Source: Saprospiraceae bacterium
Lineage (GTDB): Bacteria; Bacteroidota; Bacteroidia; Chitinophagales; Saprospiraceae
Assembly (NCBI GenBank): GCA_022842725.1
Contig: JALHOZ010000019.1
Location: 1-64,000 of the forward strand
Length of the DNA: 64,000 nucleotides
Reading direction: 5' to 3'
A program made the position numbers and the translations under genes. Shown one piece after another: positions 9,750 to 19,285 of this stretch (its first letter is position 1; every line of letters begins with the position of its first letter). The notes under the pieces are model-generated. The model worked only from the letters and a program-made list of their open reading frames with translations. It was not told the DNA's origin and searched no databases.

Positions 9750-10385
9750 TCAAAATTTATAGCCTAATGTAAACAACAGTCTGGAAGGGTTTGGGTTCAG
9801 GATAAAATCTCTTCCACCTATTTGAATGTTTTCACCTGCAAAACCCAAATTGTTTTCATAAAGCACGTCAAAACGGAATCTCCACACATCCACTCCGGCT
9901 CCTGCCTGAATTCCATATTGAAAAGTTTTTAATTTATCTTTATAACCATCAAAATCCCATAGATCTGAGGTTTTACTGATCAGAACATTTGCTACCGGAC
10001 CTGCCTGCACTCTGAAAAAGCCTGTTTTTAAACCCAACATAACCGGTATTTGTACCTGATTGTACCGGTCGTTCTTGACCAATTGGATAACGCCAGCTTC
10101 AGAATATTCTTCCAGCAAATAGGTAAAAGAAGAAGACTGGAACATGACTGCGGGTTCGACATAAAAATTGGTAAGTAATACCCGGGTGTACAATCCGAAA
10201 TGATGACCGTACTCAGCTTCCGTCAATTGTGTGAAAAATTTGTTTTGTTGCGTCCAATCGACAACAGATTTTTGGCCTAATTGAAAACTACTGATTCCGG
10301 CTTTCATGCCAAACTCTACCTGACTTGATCCTTGAAAAGTCAGAACAAAAACAAACAAAAATATGAAAACTATTTGATTTTTCAT
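9750..10385 (-). CDS. Small outer-membrane beta-barrel protein (PorT-like fold)
   Basis: A 211-residue protein with a signal peptide (MKNQIVFIFLFVFVLTFQGSSQ) and alternating amphipathic strands ending in an aromatic residue ('LLFTLGYKF'), as in outer-membrane barrels. Segments such as 'EFGMKAGISSFQLG', 'VQIPVMLGLKTGFFRVQAGPV' and 'KTFQYGIQAGAGVDVWRFRF' match the generic outer_membrane_beta-barrel (PF13568-type) family common in Bacteroidota. Size fits an 8-stranded barrel. The specific function is unknown. It lies 55 bases upstream of fmt on the same strand, with no clear functional link. Confidence 0.75.
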   Translation of the reverse strand: MKNQIVFIFLFVFVLTFQGSSQVEFGMKAGISSFQLGQKSVVDWTQQNKFFTQLTEAEYGHHFGLYTRVLLTNFYVEPAVMFQSSSFTYLLEEYSEAGVIQLVKNDRYNQVQIPVMLGLKTGFFRVQAGPVANVLISKTSDLWDFDGYKDKLKTFQYGIQAGAGVDVWRFRFDVLYENNLGFAGENIQIGGRDFILNPNPSRLLFTLGYKF

Positions 10386-10450
10386 GGGTATTGGATTTAA
10401 GGATTATGAAAAGATATAGGTTGAGAACGAAATAACACGTATAAAATGTG

Positions 10451-10458
10451 TATTTTTG
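10451..10458 (+). promoter_or_regulatory. Possible -7 box for the engB operon
   Basis: TATTTTTG fits TAnnTTTG. A TTG lies further upstream than usual, so the -33 element is not convincing. The flank just before it contains ACAC and GTGT in an inverted arrangement around AT-rich sequence. It faces engB, whose start is about 125 bases downstream. Confidence 0.35.
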
Positions 10459-10582
10459 CACTCATTTTAACCATTAATTAACCCCAAAACTTGTGTTTGT
10501 AGGGGGAAAATATTTATAAAATTTTGAATAGTAATTATTTAATTATTAATGTAATTCATAATATAACAAAAATAGTGCCGTA

Positions 10583-11185
10583 GTGAATTTTACGAAAGCA
10601 GAATATGTAGCCAGTTATCCTAAAGTCAGTTCATGCCCTGTAAGTGACAAAGCGGAGTTTGCTTTTATAGGCAGGTCCAATGTTGGCAAATCTTCTTTAA
10701 TCAATATGTTGACGGGTAAAAAAGCACTTGCAAAAGTTTCGAACACTCCCGGCAAAACTCAAATGATCAATTATTTTAACATCGAAGACAAATGGTTTTT
10801 GGTTGACCTTCCGGGATATGGGTATGCGCGTGTTTCAAAAGATAAAAAAGCGACCTTTAGTAAAATGATACTGAACTATCTGGAAAAGAGAGAAAACCTG
10901 GTAACTTCATTTGTTTTGATAGACTTACGGTTGCCCCTTCAAAAGATTGACCATGAATTTTTGACCTGGATGGGCGAAAAAGGACTTTCGTTCAGTATTA
11001 TCTTTACAAAATCAGATAAATTGACCAAGGCTGAATTAATAAAAAACCTTCAACGCATCAATAATGCCTTATTGCAGGACTGGGAGAGTTTACCCAATCA
11101 TTTTATAAGCAGTTCAGCTACAAATGTGGGAAAAGAAGAGATATTGCAATATATAAAGGAAATATTAGCCACAACCAATGAGTAA
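10583..11185 (+). CDS. engB: Ribosome biogenesis GTP-binding protein YihA/YsxC/EngB
   Basis: A 200-residue TrmE-Era-EngA-EngB-type GTPase needed for 50S assembly. It shows G1 'GRSNVGKSSLIN' (residues 30-41), the switch with 'NTPGKTQMINYF', G3 'DLPGYGYA', G4 'TKSDK' and G5 'SSSATN'. The start is GTG at 10583; no in-frame ATG lies upstream at a suitable place, and this start gives the family's normal N-terminus 'NFTKAEYVASYP'. It overlaps the next gene by 8 bases, so the two are translationally coupled. Confidence 0.95.
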   Translation: MNFTKAEYVASYPKVSSCPVSDKAEFAFIGRSNVGKSSLINMLTGKKALAKVSNTPGKTQMINYFNIEDKWFLVDLPGYGYARVSKDKKATFSKMILNYLEKRENLVTSFVLIDLRLPLQKIDHEFLTWMGEKGLSFSIIFTKSDKLTKAELIKNLQRINNALLQDWESLPNHFISSSATNVGKEEILQYIKEILATTNE

Positions 11186-12857
11186 AGAGAAAACAAAGGA
11201 ATTATTTGGTGTTATAGAACAGTGGCCTATCACCAAAGCCAGTAAAGGACGGAAAGAATTTATAGAGCAGCTTAATAGTTTTGTTTATGAAAGATTGAAC
11301 GAAGGTCACAATGGAAAACTTTCGGAATTAATATCAAAAACAGTATATCTTGAAAAACAAAGAATTAAACTCAACCCCTGGAAAGTTGACCCTGTTGATG
11401 ACAAAGCTTATTGGAATAATATAGGTACACAATTGGATTTGATACAAAATCTTGCTGATAAAGAAAATGCAGAAGAAGAGCTTTTAAAAAGAATCATCAA
11501 CCGGTATTCTGAAGAAATCGTTGGTCACTTTGATAAAAAAACATTTTTGTTCAGTCGTTGGTTTCTGACAACATTTTTTAAGAGGCTTTTTAATAAATAT
11601 TTTGGCAAAAATCAGTGGCGTTGGGGTAAGAAGTCGCATTTGTTGGAAAAGATAAAGGTGACAGGTGATATATCTTTGGTTCAGAATCTTTTTACAAAAG
11701 GTACCGTAGTTATTCTGCCTACCCACCATTCTAATCTGGATAGTATAATGGTTGGCTATATGATAGATACCAAAATGGAATTGCCTGTGTTTTCATATGG
11801 TGCAGGGCTAAACCTCTATAATGTCGAAATTGCAGCTTATTTTATGAATCGATTGGGTGCCTTCAGGGTCGACAGGCGTAAAAAAAATCCAATCTATCTT
11901 GAATGCCTTAAAGGAATGACGAGTTATTCTTTGACGACAGGAATAAACAATATATTTTTCCCCGGAGGTACGAGATCCAGAAGTGGAGCAACGGAGTCAA
12001 AGGTAAAACTCGGTCTGATCAGTTCTTTGATTGAAGCACAAAGATTGAATATTGAACATGGAGATAACAGCAAAATAATTGTTGTAACGATGAATCTCAA
12101 TTATCATTTTGTTTTGGAGGCAAAAGCTTTGATTGATCAGTATTTAAGGCATGTAGGAAGAGAAAAACATATTATTTCGCGGGATAGTAAGCCTGGTTTT
12201 TCCGGTTATGTTCAACTTATACGCCAATTGTTCAACAAAGAGTCGGAAGTATATTTTTCTTTAGGAAGGGTAATGGATGTGTTCGGTAATAGTTTGGATG
12301 AAAACGGAAATAGTCTGGATAAATTCGGGAATATCATTGATATCAAAGATTATTTTACGACAGATGGACATATAAAGGCGGATGCACAGCGCGAAAGTAT
12401 CTATACAAGGCTTTTGGGTGAATATGTAACTAAAGAATATCAGAAAAATCAGGTGGTTTTAAGCTCTAATATCATTTCATACGTCGCTTTTCAAACCCTT
12501 TTTGAAGAATATGATTCTCAGGATTTTGTTCAGTTTATAAATACCAAACACAATAAACCAAGTATACCATACCAGCTTTTTAAAGACAGATGCTCGGAAG
12601 TAATGGATATTTTACAATCCTGGGCTAAAGAAAATCTGATTATTTTGGCACCTGAAATACAAAATTCGGATATTGAAGAAATGATTCATCACGGATTGGA
12701 ACATTTAGGGATCTATCATAAAAATATGATATTAAAAAAAATGGATGATTTGGTTTTTGTGCAAGATTTGTCCCTGCTTTTTTTTTATCATAACAGATTG
12801 GTGAATTATTCTTTTGACACCTTATTGCCTTGGGTTTCAAAAATAAAAGTTGAATAA
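11178..12857 (+). CDS. PlsB-like glycerol-3-phosphate/lysophosphatidate acyltransferase
   Basis: A 559-residue acyltransferase of the PlsB/PlsC superfamily acting in phospholipid synthesis at the inner membrane. The catalytic HX4D motif is in 'PTHHSNLDSIMVGY' (about residue 179), block II in 'GAFRVDRRKKNP', and block III in 'FFPGGTRSRSGATESKVKLG', where the usual FPEGTRS glutamate is glycine. Long N- and C-terminal extensions around the catalytic core are like those of glycerol-3-phosphate acyltransferases rather than short PlsC enzymes. There are no clear transmembrane helices. It is in an operon with engB upstream (8-base overlap) and an exonuclease 12 bases downstream. Which acyl acceptor it uses cannot be told. 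Confidence 0.8.
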   Translation: MSKEKTKELFGVIEQWPITKASKGRKEFIEQLNSFVYERLNEGHNGKLSELISKTVYLEKQRIKLNPWKVDPVDDKAYWNNIGTQLDLIQNLADKENAEEELLKRIINRYSEEIVGHFDKKTFLFSRWFLTTFFKRLFNKYFGKNQWRWGKKSHLLEKIKVTGDISLVQNLFTKGTVVILPTHHSNLDSIMVGYMIDTKMELPVFSYGAGLNLYNVEIAAYFMNRLGAFRVDRRKKNPIYLECLKGMTSYSLTTGINNIFFPGGTRSRSGATESKVKLGLISSLIEAQRLNIEHGDNSKIIVVTMNLNYHFVLEAKALIDQYLRHVGREKHIISRDSKPGFSGYVQLIRQLFNKESEVYFSLGRVMDVFGNSLDENGNSLDKFGNIIDIKDYFTTDGHIKADAQRESIYTRLLGEYVTKEYQKNQVVLSSNIISYVAFQTLFEEYDSQDFVQFINTKHNKPSIPYQLFKDRCSEVMDILQSWAKENLIILAPEIQNSDIEEMIHHGLEHLGIYHKNMILKKMDDLVFVQDLSLLFFYHNRLVNYSFDTLLPWVSKIKVE

Positions 12858-12869
12858 AAATTAAAAAAG

Positions 12870-13412
12870 TTGAATTACATCATTTTTGATTTGGAAGCCA
12901 CTTGTTGGTTGGGACGACCACCTCACGGGATAAACGAAATTATAGAAATCGGGGCCGTCAAAGTAAATCGTTATGGCGAAATTGATTCTATATTCAGTAA
13001 GTTTGTAAAACCTACCTATAATCCTGTATTATCAGATTTTTGTAAAAAACTAACTTCCATCAGTCAGTCAGATGTCGATAAAGCAAAAACTTTTTCAAAA
13101 GTTTGTGAGGAGTTTATGGAATGGATTGACATCGATCAGGATTATATGCTTGTAAGCTGGGGAAAATACGATAAAGAACAGTTGTTGTTAGAATGTAAAT
13201 TACATAAACTGGACGAAGAATGGTTGGATTTTCATTATAATGTAAAGCCGGCTTACCGTAAGTTGAAAAACGAAACACACGAACAAGGCTTAAAAAAAGT
13301 GATTAAAAATGAAGGTTTTGAGTTTTCAGGCATCCATCACAGAGCGATTTCCGATGCTGAAAATCTGGCCAAAGTTTTTATAAAGTATTTGGAAAACTGG
13401 GATATTGGTTAG
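12870..13412 (+). CDS. DEDDh 3'-5' exonuclease (KapD/ERI-1-like)
   Basis: A 180-residue exonuclease of the DnaQ-like family. ExoI is 'IIFDLEATCW' (D and E metal ligands), with 'NEIIEIGAVKV' after it, ExoII around 'LVSWGKYDKEQLL', and ExoIII 'GIHHRAISDAENLAKVFI' with the final H and D ligands. This pattern, with 'LEATCW', is that of the KapD/ERI-1 group, which trims RNA or DNA 3' ends. The start is a TTG at 12870: an in-frame stop lies 15 bases upstream and no ATG fits before the first catalytic motif. Third gene of the engB operon. Confidence 0.85.
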   Translation: MNYIIFDLEATCWLGRPPHGINEIIEIGAVKVNRYGEIDSIFSKFVKPTYNPVLSDFCKKLTSISQSDVDKAKTFSKVCEEFMEWIDIDQDYMLVSWGKYDKEQLLLECKLHKLDEEWLDFHYNVKPAYRKLKNETHEQGLKKVIKNEGFEFSGIHHRAISDAENLAKVFIKYLENWDIG

Positions 13413-13430
13413 AAAGTAACCTAACATTCA

Positions 13431-13476
13431 TAACCGATAACCAAAACCCCAAATTGATATTCGGTTAACTTTTTTA
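13431..13476 (+). terminator. Weak hairpin after the engB operon
   Basis: TAACCGA at 13431-13437 pairs with TCGGTTA at 13461-13467, followed by a run of T. The loop of 23 bases is long, so this is a marginal terminator. Its place just after the exonuclease stop supports the role. Confidence 0.3.
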
Positions 13477-13535
13477 TGCTTGCTTATTAGTAGTTTTAAT
13501 GATGGTTTTTGTGAAAAATAATTGTGGCATTGTTT

Positions 13536-14570
13536 TTAAAATATAACTGCAGAAAAAATTAAAATTACAACACTGCTGATTGCAAGGTTAACTATGTAAA
13601 ACAAAATGGTAAATGTAAATTTAAGGACTGTTTTGAGCCAGTTTTGTTTATAATAATATTTGAAACTGAATAATGACAGCCCTAAAATGCTTATTCCTAT
13701 GTATTTCCAAACCCAATCATTTAACATTTTTGGCATAGCTGCTTCCATGAGTATTAACAAAATACAAATCATAAAGGCTGAGGAGTGAATATGAAGCAGC
13801 AAAGTCAAATGTTCCATATAATAATAGCTACGACGGAAATAAAACAATAACAAAATCAATGCTGTGAATATCAAACACATAGGTAATGACCATAATACAT
13901 TTTTAAGAAAAAATGAGATAAAGTCGTCATTTTTAATATAAAACTTCATAGATTGTTTAATAAAAAGCCTGTTTAAAAATCCTTTGATCTCATATTTGTT
14001 CAAAAGGGTGTCATGAGATTCAAAAAGAACTTCACGCAAAAGGATAGGTTTTTCGGATTCACCATCTGTGTCAAAAACAAAAAAGGGTTCAAAAATTAGG
14101 GTGTCATATGGAATTAATCCTTTACCAAAAATTGCGGTATAATATTTATGCCTTTCATCATGTGATACGTTTAGTTTGGTAAAGATAGAATCCATACTAT
14201 CTTTTTTAATATAATCGTTTTGAGTTACAAAAATATCTGATCCTAACGTTATATCCGAAAACGAAGAATAAAAGACAGTCATCAACGAAAATAAAATGAA
14301 CAACAAAACAAGAAACATTCTGGCAGGGTGGTAGTACGGTGCCCTTTTGCCTGCAACAAAATTTTGGGTTAGTTTCCAGGGGGTTCTTAATAACCACACA
14401 GATCTGAGAAATGTATTATCCAGGTTGAAGATCGTAATAAATGTCTGAAATAATACATCTTTCAAATGCAGAGGTTGTTTGCTTTTTTTCTGTCCGCAAG
14501 CAGCACAAAATTTATCACCCTCCTGAAAGGGTTTTTCGCAATTTAAACAATATGGTTCCGGATTAGTCAA
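13536..14570 (-). CDS. DUF3667 membrane protein with zinc ribbon
   Basis: A protein of about 344 residues. The N-terminus has a zinc ribbon 'YCLNCEKPF...KFCAACGQKK' (two CxxC pairs), then the DUF3667 signature 'FNLDNTFLRSVWLLRTPW' and 'AGKRAPYYHPARMFLVLLFI', then several membrane helices. A long extramembrane insert between the first and later helices (about 110-200) is specific to this copy. Function unknown; the family is widespread in Bacteroidota. The start is uncertain. The frame is open up to a TTG at 14669, but a TTG at 14570 puts the zinc ribbon at the very N-terminus as in relatives, and a TAATTTTG -7 box lies between the two (14585-14592, minus strand). Confidence 0.8.
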   Translation of the reverse strand: MTNPEPYCLNCEKPFQEGDKFCAACGQKKSKQPLHLKDVLFQTFITIFNLDNTFLRSVWLLRTPWKLTQNFVAGKRAPYYHPARMFLVLLFILFSLMTVFYSSFSDITLGSDIFVTQNDYIKKDSMDSIFTKLNVSHDERHKYYTAIFGKGLIPYDTLIFEPFFVFDTDGESEKPILLREVLFESHDTLLNKYEIKGFLNRLFIKQSMKFYIKNDDFISFFLKNVLWSLPMCLIFTALILLLFYFRRSYYYMEHLTLLLHIHSSAFMICILLILMEAAMPKMLNDWVWKYIGISILGLSLFSFKYYYKQNWLKTVLKFTFTILFYIVNLAISSVVILIFSAVIF

Positions 14571-14736
14571 TGTAAATTTTTGCTCAAAATTAATAAAGCC
14601 TTTTACAATGAGATGGTTTTTTTGCAAAAAATGAGTTCTGAATGTGATTTTATTGTTTGTCGAGACCAATCCGGTAAGTCGTCGATAAATGTTTTAAGTA
14701 TAATTTACAATCGTAAGGATCGAAGTGATATCGTAA

Positions 14737-17736
14737 TTACAACGTTTTTATCGACAGATTGCTATATCCTGTTGATGATTTTTGGACTTCAATCTGCGTA
14801 AAAATTCTTTCTTTGAGGGATTCAACATGAGAGATTATTCCTATCATCCGGTCAGATTCATTTTGCAGGCGTTCCAGATTTTCCATAGCGATATCAAGGG
14901 TTTCCTGATCCAAAGTACCGAACCCTTCATCAATAAAAAGACTTTGTATTTTTATTTTTTGAGAAGATAAATCCGAAAGACTCAGTGCAAGTGCCAGGCT
15001 GACCAAAAAGGATTCTCCACCTGATAATGTTTTGACGCTTCTTTTAACCTGCCATTGATATTGGTCAATAACGGTGAGGTCTTCCATAATATTGGTATAG
15101 TCCAGCTCGTATCTGTCCGTAAGTTTTTGCAATCTTTTGTTGGCCAACGAAATGAGGTGTTGCAAAGTGAGATTTTGTGCAAATTTTGAGAATTTTTTTC
15201 CTTCTTTGTCTCCTATGAGTTCGTTGAGGTCTTCCCAGATTTTGATGCCTGCCCGTATTTTTTCATATTCATTTTCTAATTGTTTTTTTGACGATTTTTT
15301 AGTTTCGTTTATTTCAGTTTCTTTGTTAATTTCGCCGAGTTTGGTCAGATACCCGGTTTTAATTTCATTAGTTTTTATCCATACAGCATTCAGATCACCT
15401 GAGTTTTCTGCCACAACAGTTGGTGATTGTTCAAGTAGATTTTGAATGTTTTGATTAATTTCTGTCAACTTTGTCTGTATTTCAATCTCTTCAAAAGTCA
15501 GTTTTTGTTTTTTTGTCACAATATCAGAAAGTTCATTTTCTGACAATATATCTTTGCGGGCTTCGTCGGCTGAATCATAACCAAGAGACAATAACACAGG
15601 GTTTAATCTGTCCTTTATTTCCACCCATTTTTTTGTCAAAACGGAATATTGTATCTGGTGTTCGTCATGGATGGTTGTGTACCGCAAAATATTCGAGGTG
15701 ATATCTTCCCAATTTTTATATGTATCTTTAAAAAATACCTCAGGTTGTTTGGCTTTTACTAAAATATCAATATTTTCTTTTAATGCTTTATATTCTTCTC
15801 TTAGTTTGGCAATTTCTGAAAGTTCAGACAAAACCACTTTAAAATTTATTTTGTCGATTTTTTGTTGGTACAGGATTTTAGTTTTTTCATTTTCCGTGAT
15901 GGATTCATTTACCAAAGTCAAGGATTCTTTGGGCTCCTTCAATCCGAGTTCCGATTTGATATTTTCTGTTTTTGAAATAATTTGTTTTTCTTTTTCTTCT
16001 TCTGCTGCCAACATACCGGAGAACGTGTGTAGTTTTGCATTTTCGGTTTGAAAGCTCGCTTCCAACGTTTTGAGTTTATGTGTTATCTCGTCCAAAACTA
16101 TATTTTGTTCGAGGTACATTTTTAAAGTTTGATCGACACAATAAGGATGATCGACTGAACCGCAAAGCGGGCAGGATTCGCCGTCTTTCAGTTGTTCACG
16201 CAATTCATTTAATTGATTCAGCTGCCATTTTTTATCTTTTTCTTTCTGAAGTTCTTCCAATGTTGTTTTCACTTCATTTATAGATTTTTGAAGTTCTTCA
16301 AGTTTAACCCGCCGGGCCTCTATAGAATTTTTATGCGTAAAAACTTTCGTTTTCGTCTCTTCGGCCTCATTTAAAAGCTGAATAACATGTCGGATTTTTT
16401 CCCGTAAAATCAAATTTTTGTTTATTTCCCGGGTTATGTCTTCAACTTTATTTTCTAAAATCGTTTTTTCGGCTTCATTAACAGACTCGTAGGTTTGCCA
16501 AATTTCGTCAAAAAAAGATGGATTTTTCTGGCAAACACTTTCCAGTTCTTTTACTTCCGTTTGCTGGTTTTGTGAAAGTTGTTGCAGCTCCTTTAGATAT
16601 AAAGATCTTTTTTCTTCTCCTTTTTTTTGGATAATCAGCAATTCTCTGTTTTTAATCAAATATTCCTGTTCTCTTTCTTTAAGAATAGTCAAACTGTTTT
16701 CAGGTGTTCCATATATACCCAAAACATCAGAAATATAAGTTATTAATGTTTTGAATTCATTTTGTAAGTTGGTGATTTTTTCTGAATGTAAACTGATTTG
16801 ATTTTCCAGTGTACCTTTTTCTTGGGTTAATCTGAGAACGTCCAAAACGGATGAAATATGTGGAGAAATTTTATCATGTTTTTTCCATTTTTCCAGAAAA
16901 GGTTCAAAATCTTTTATTTTCGTTTCGAGTGTATTTTTTTGCTGGTTTAGTTGTTCACGGTTTTTAATAAATTCATGGTATTGTGCATGCAATTTGATTT
17001 TGTTGTTCAATGAATTCAACGCACGTTCGATATCGGGCAGTTGCTCCTGAATATATTTTTTTTCATTTTCCAATCCGGCCAATTCTTCCTCACTTAACAA
17101 AACAATGTTTTGAAGGGCAAACAATACCTGTTGGATTTCCTGTTGTTTTTCCTTGTTTTTTTCAAAAGCGGCCTTTCCCATCGACTGATAAATATGAGCT
17201 CCGGTGAGTTCCATGAGCAGTTTTGCTCTTTCATTTTCATCAGCTTTCAAAAACTGGGCAAATTCGCCTTGCGCCAACAGGATTGATTTACGGAACTGTT
17301 CATAATTTAATCCAATAATTTTTTCATTTCCTTTCGGAACCTCTGATTTTTTTGACTCAATGATATTGCCTTCAGGAAGCGAAGACAATTCCATTTCATA
17401 GTCTTTCCAGTTTCCCTTACTGTTTTGGGTGATTTTCCAGACGGAACGGTATTTATTTCCTCCGGATTCATATTCAATTTCAGCAAAAGCATCGGTTGTA
17501 TCATGGGTTACGACAGAACCTATTTTTTCCATTTCGGCATTTGAAAAACTACCCAATCTCGGGATTTTGTTGTACAAAGCCAGGGTAATGACATCAAGTA
17601 TGGTGGATTTTCCGGCACCTGTAGGACCGGTAATTGCAAAAAGTCCTGCACTTGCCAAGGGTTCTTTTTCGAAATCCACAATATGAACACCCTTCAGGGA
17701 ATGAATATTTTTGATATGAATTTTTAAAATCTTCAT
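14737..17736 (-). CDS. sbcC: Exonuclease SbcC (Rad50-like ATPase)
   Basis: A 999-residue SMC-type ATPase that with SbcD cleaves hairpins and protein-blocked DNA ends. Walker A is 'GPTGAGKSTILDVITLALY' (about 36-54). Long coiled coils run on both sides of the zinc hook C522-P-L-C525. The ABC signature is 'LSGGESFLVSLALALSLSDL' and Walker B 'SLFIDEGFGTLD', both near the C-terminus, and 'GIISHVESLKERI' carries the H-loop. All motifs are intact and length is normal. It is downstream of sbcD on the same strand, with about 210 bases and a small ORF between them. Confidence 0.96.
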   Translation of the reverse strand: MKILKIHIKNIHSLKGVHIVDFEKEPLASAGLFAITGPTGAGKSTILDVITLALYNKIPRLGSFSNAEMEKIGSVVTHDTTDAFAEIEYESGGNKYRSVWKITQNSKGNWKDYEMELSSLPEGNIIESKKSEVPKGNEKIIGLNYEQFRKSILLAQGEFAQFLKADENERAKLLMELTGAHIYQSMGKAAFEKNKEKQQEIQQVLFALQNIVLLSEEELAGLENEKKYIQEQLPDIERALNSLNNKIKLHAQYHEFIKNREQLNQQKNTLETKIKDFEPFLEKWKKHDKISPHISSVLDVLRLTQEKGTLENQISLHSEKITNLQNEFKTLITYISDVLGIYGTPENSLTILKEREQEYLIKNRELLIIQKKGEEKRSLYLKELQQLSQNQQTEVKELESVCQKNPSFFDEIWQTYESVNEAEKTILENKVEDITREINKNLILREKIRHVIQLLNEAEETKTKVFTHKNSIEARRVKLEELQKSINEVKTTLEELQKEKDKKWQLNQLNELREQLKDGESCPLCGSVDHPYCVDQTLKMYLEQNIVLDEITHKLKTLEASFQTENAKLHTFSGMLAAEEEKEKQIISKTENIKSELGLKEPKESLTLVNESITENEKTKILYQQKIDKINFKVVLSELSEIAKLREEYKALKENIDILVKAKQPEVFFKDTYKNWEDITSNILRYTTIHDEHQIQYSVLTKKWVEIKDRLNPVLLSLGYDSADEARKDILSENELSDIVTKKQKLTFEEIEIQTKLTEINQNIQNLLEQSPTVVAENSGDLNAVWIKTNEIKTGYLTKLGEINKETEINETKKSSKKQLENEYEKIRAGIKIWEDLNELIGDKEGKKFSKFAQNLTLQHLISLANKRLQKLTDRYELDYTNIMEDLTVIDQYQWQVKRSVKTLSGGESFLVSLALALSLSDLSSQKIKIQSLFIDEGFGTLDQETLDIAMENLERLQNESDRMIGIISHVESLKERIFTQIEVQKSSTGYSNLSIKTL

Positions 17737-17954
17737 AAAATATATTCCGGATGTAAAAATGATGATTCAGAATTATTTACTACAGAAAGTTTACGGATGA
17801 GGCTTAAAAATATTTTGGGTATCACTATTTTGTATAATGGCCAAATATTATGGTTTAAAAAATTTAAAGAGAACAATATTACAAAGAGATAATATTGACT
17901 TAAAAATATGTGTTGGCAATTGATGTTTATCCGGTCTCTCATAAGTTTATTCAT
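17733..17954 (-). CDS. Possible small protein packed between sbcD and sbcC
   Basis: A 73-codon frame whose ATG overlaps the sbcD stop by 8 bases and whose TGA overlaps the sbcC ATG by 4 bases. It thus fills the sbcD-sbcC gap exactly, with the spacing expected of coupled genes. The product would be hydrophobic and rich in Ile, Leu and Asn, with a possible membrane stretch around 'YYLFVILFSLNFLNHNIW'. I recognise no family. Against it: the stretch is very AT-rich, which by itself yields Ile/Asn/Lys-type translations, and sbcDC operons normally have no gene here. It is worth listing, but not certain. Confidence 0.3.
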   Translation of the reverse strand: MNKLMRDRININCQHIFLSQYYLFVILFSLNFLNHNIWPLYKIVIPKIFLSLIRKLSVVNNSESSFLHPEYIL

Positions 17955-19158
17955 AAAGGTTTTCCCACAACGTTACATATGCCTTTTCAAGGGCTGTTCT
18001 TTTTTCATCATCGATATTTCGGTCATCCAATAATTGCCTGAATACTTCCAAAGGATTCATGTCGTCGATGGTAATATTTTCATTTGAAGGTTCTAACAGG
18101 CCGGAAACCGAAGCAGATGATATAAATTTTGATTTGAGAATTTTTAAAGCAGGATGATTTTCATATGTCATTAAAATTTCCTGTAACAACCGTTTATCAT
18201 CCAATCCATCATCGGAAATATTCCATTCCAACTCGATGAAGCAGGGAAGTTCGTTGTCTTCCAAACAAATTTTTTCGAGTTTTTTTTTGATTTCAGGACC
18301 GGTTCCGGATATTTTTGACAATTTTCGAAAAACAGGAATTTTTACCGGCACAATATCAAGGGAAAAGTCTTTAGTTTGAATGAGAATCACTTGTTTTTCA
18401 TAATCTTTTTCGGAAAAATCGAGAAAAACCGGTGAACCGCTATATCTTATGATTTGATTTCCTTTGATCGTTTGCGGTTTGTGAATATGACCTAATGCTA
18501 CATAATGAATGGATTCACTAAATATGGTGGATGGAAAACCCATAAGATTTCCTATATGGATATCTCTTTCACTATCAGACGTCTTGCTTCCGTACAGATG
18601 GAGGTGACCCATGGCTATAACAGGAATTTTTTCACCAAATCGGTGTTTTGCCAATTCCGTCAGTTGGTCATAAATATTTTTAACAGCCAACATTTGTTCA
18701 TCCTTTTCGGAAGGTTCCAGTAAAGAACGCGATTTTCTCAGGTCTTTTTCTCTGAGAAATGGTACTGCGAGAATGATGGCCTCTGTTGTTCCGTTTTTAG
18801 TCAGTGGTATGATATGTTCTTCAATATTTTCGGAAAGAGAACCGAAAACAGTTACATTCATATTTTGGAGAAGATTTTTTGGCCCGTTTAACAAGGCGGG
18901 AGAGTCGTGGTTGCCACCGGTCACGATCACACTAACATTGTTTTGATGTAAATCATTGAGGACCTTATAATATTTTTTTATATCTGCATACGATGGGTTT
19001 GCATAATCAAAAACATCACCGGAAATAAGAACCACATCAACGGCTTCCTGATCCACATATCGGATCAACCAATCAGAAAATTTTTGAAAATCCTGTTCCA
19101 AACTTTGTTTATGCAGGATTTTTCCGATATGCCAATCTGCTGTATGGAGTATTTTCAT
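17947..19158 (-). CDS. sbcD: Exonuclease SbcD (Mre11-like nuclease)
   Basis: A calcineurin-fold phosphoesterase, 403 residues, the nuclease partner of SbcC. Metal-binding motifs are in order: 'MKILHTADWHIGK' (D, H), 'VVLISGDVFDYANPS' (GD), 'GGNHDSP' (NHD), 'MGHLHLYG' and 'ALGHIHKPQ' (GH, GHxH). The start at 19156-19158 gives the canonical N-terminus; a TTG 18 bases upstream is possible but adds non-conserved residues. The C-terminal capping region is full length. It heads the sbcDC pair. Confidence 0.95.
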   Translation of the reverse strand: MKILHTADWHIGKILHKQSLEQDFQKFSDWLIRYVDQEAVDVVLISGDVFDYANPSYADIKKYYKVLNDLHQNNVSVIVTGGNHDSPALLNGPKNLLQNMNVTVFGSLSENIEEHIIPLTKNGTTEAIILAVPFLREKDLRKSRSLLEPSEKDEQMLAVKNIYDQLTELAKHRFGEKIPVIAMGHLHLYGSKTSDSERDIHIGNLMGFPSTIFSESIHYVALGHIHKPQTIKGNQIIRYSGSPVFLDFSEKDYEKQVILIQTKDFSLDIVPVKIPVFRKLSKISGTGPEIKKKLEKICLEDNELPCFIELEWNISDDGLDDKRLLQEILMTYENHPALKILKSKFISSASVSGLLEPSNENITIDDMNPLEVFRQLLDDRNIDDEKRTALEKAYVTLWENLYE

Positions 19159-19285
19159 GTATGTTTTGGATACCAATAAAACAAAAAATAAGTTCTTATT
19201 CTTATCGTTTCAGGCTTTTTTGATCAATTTAAAAATAAAAATACCAAAATATAAAAAAATGATGATTCAGGCATAAAATTTATCA

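Noticed and set aside
15671-16051. 126-codon plus-strand frame inside sbcC
   Set aside because: Phe/Ser-rich antisense translation of a Lys/Glu-rich coiled-coil region, the expected artefact.
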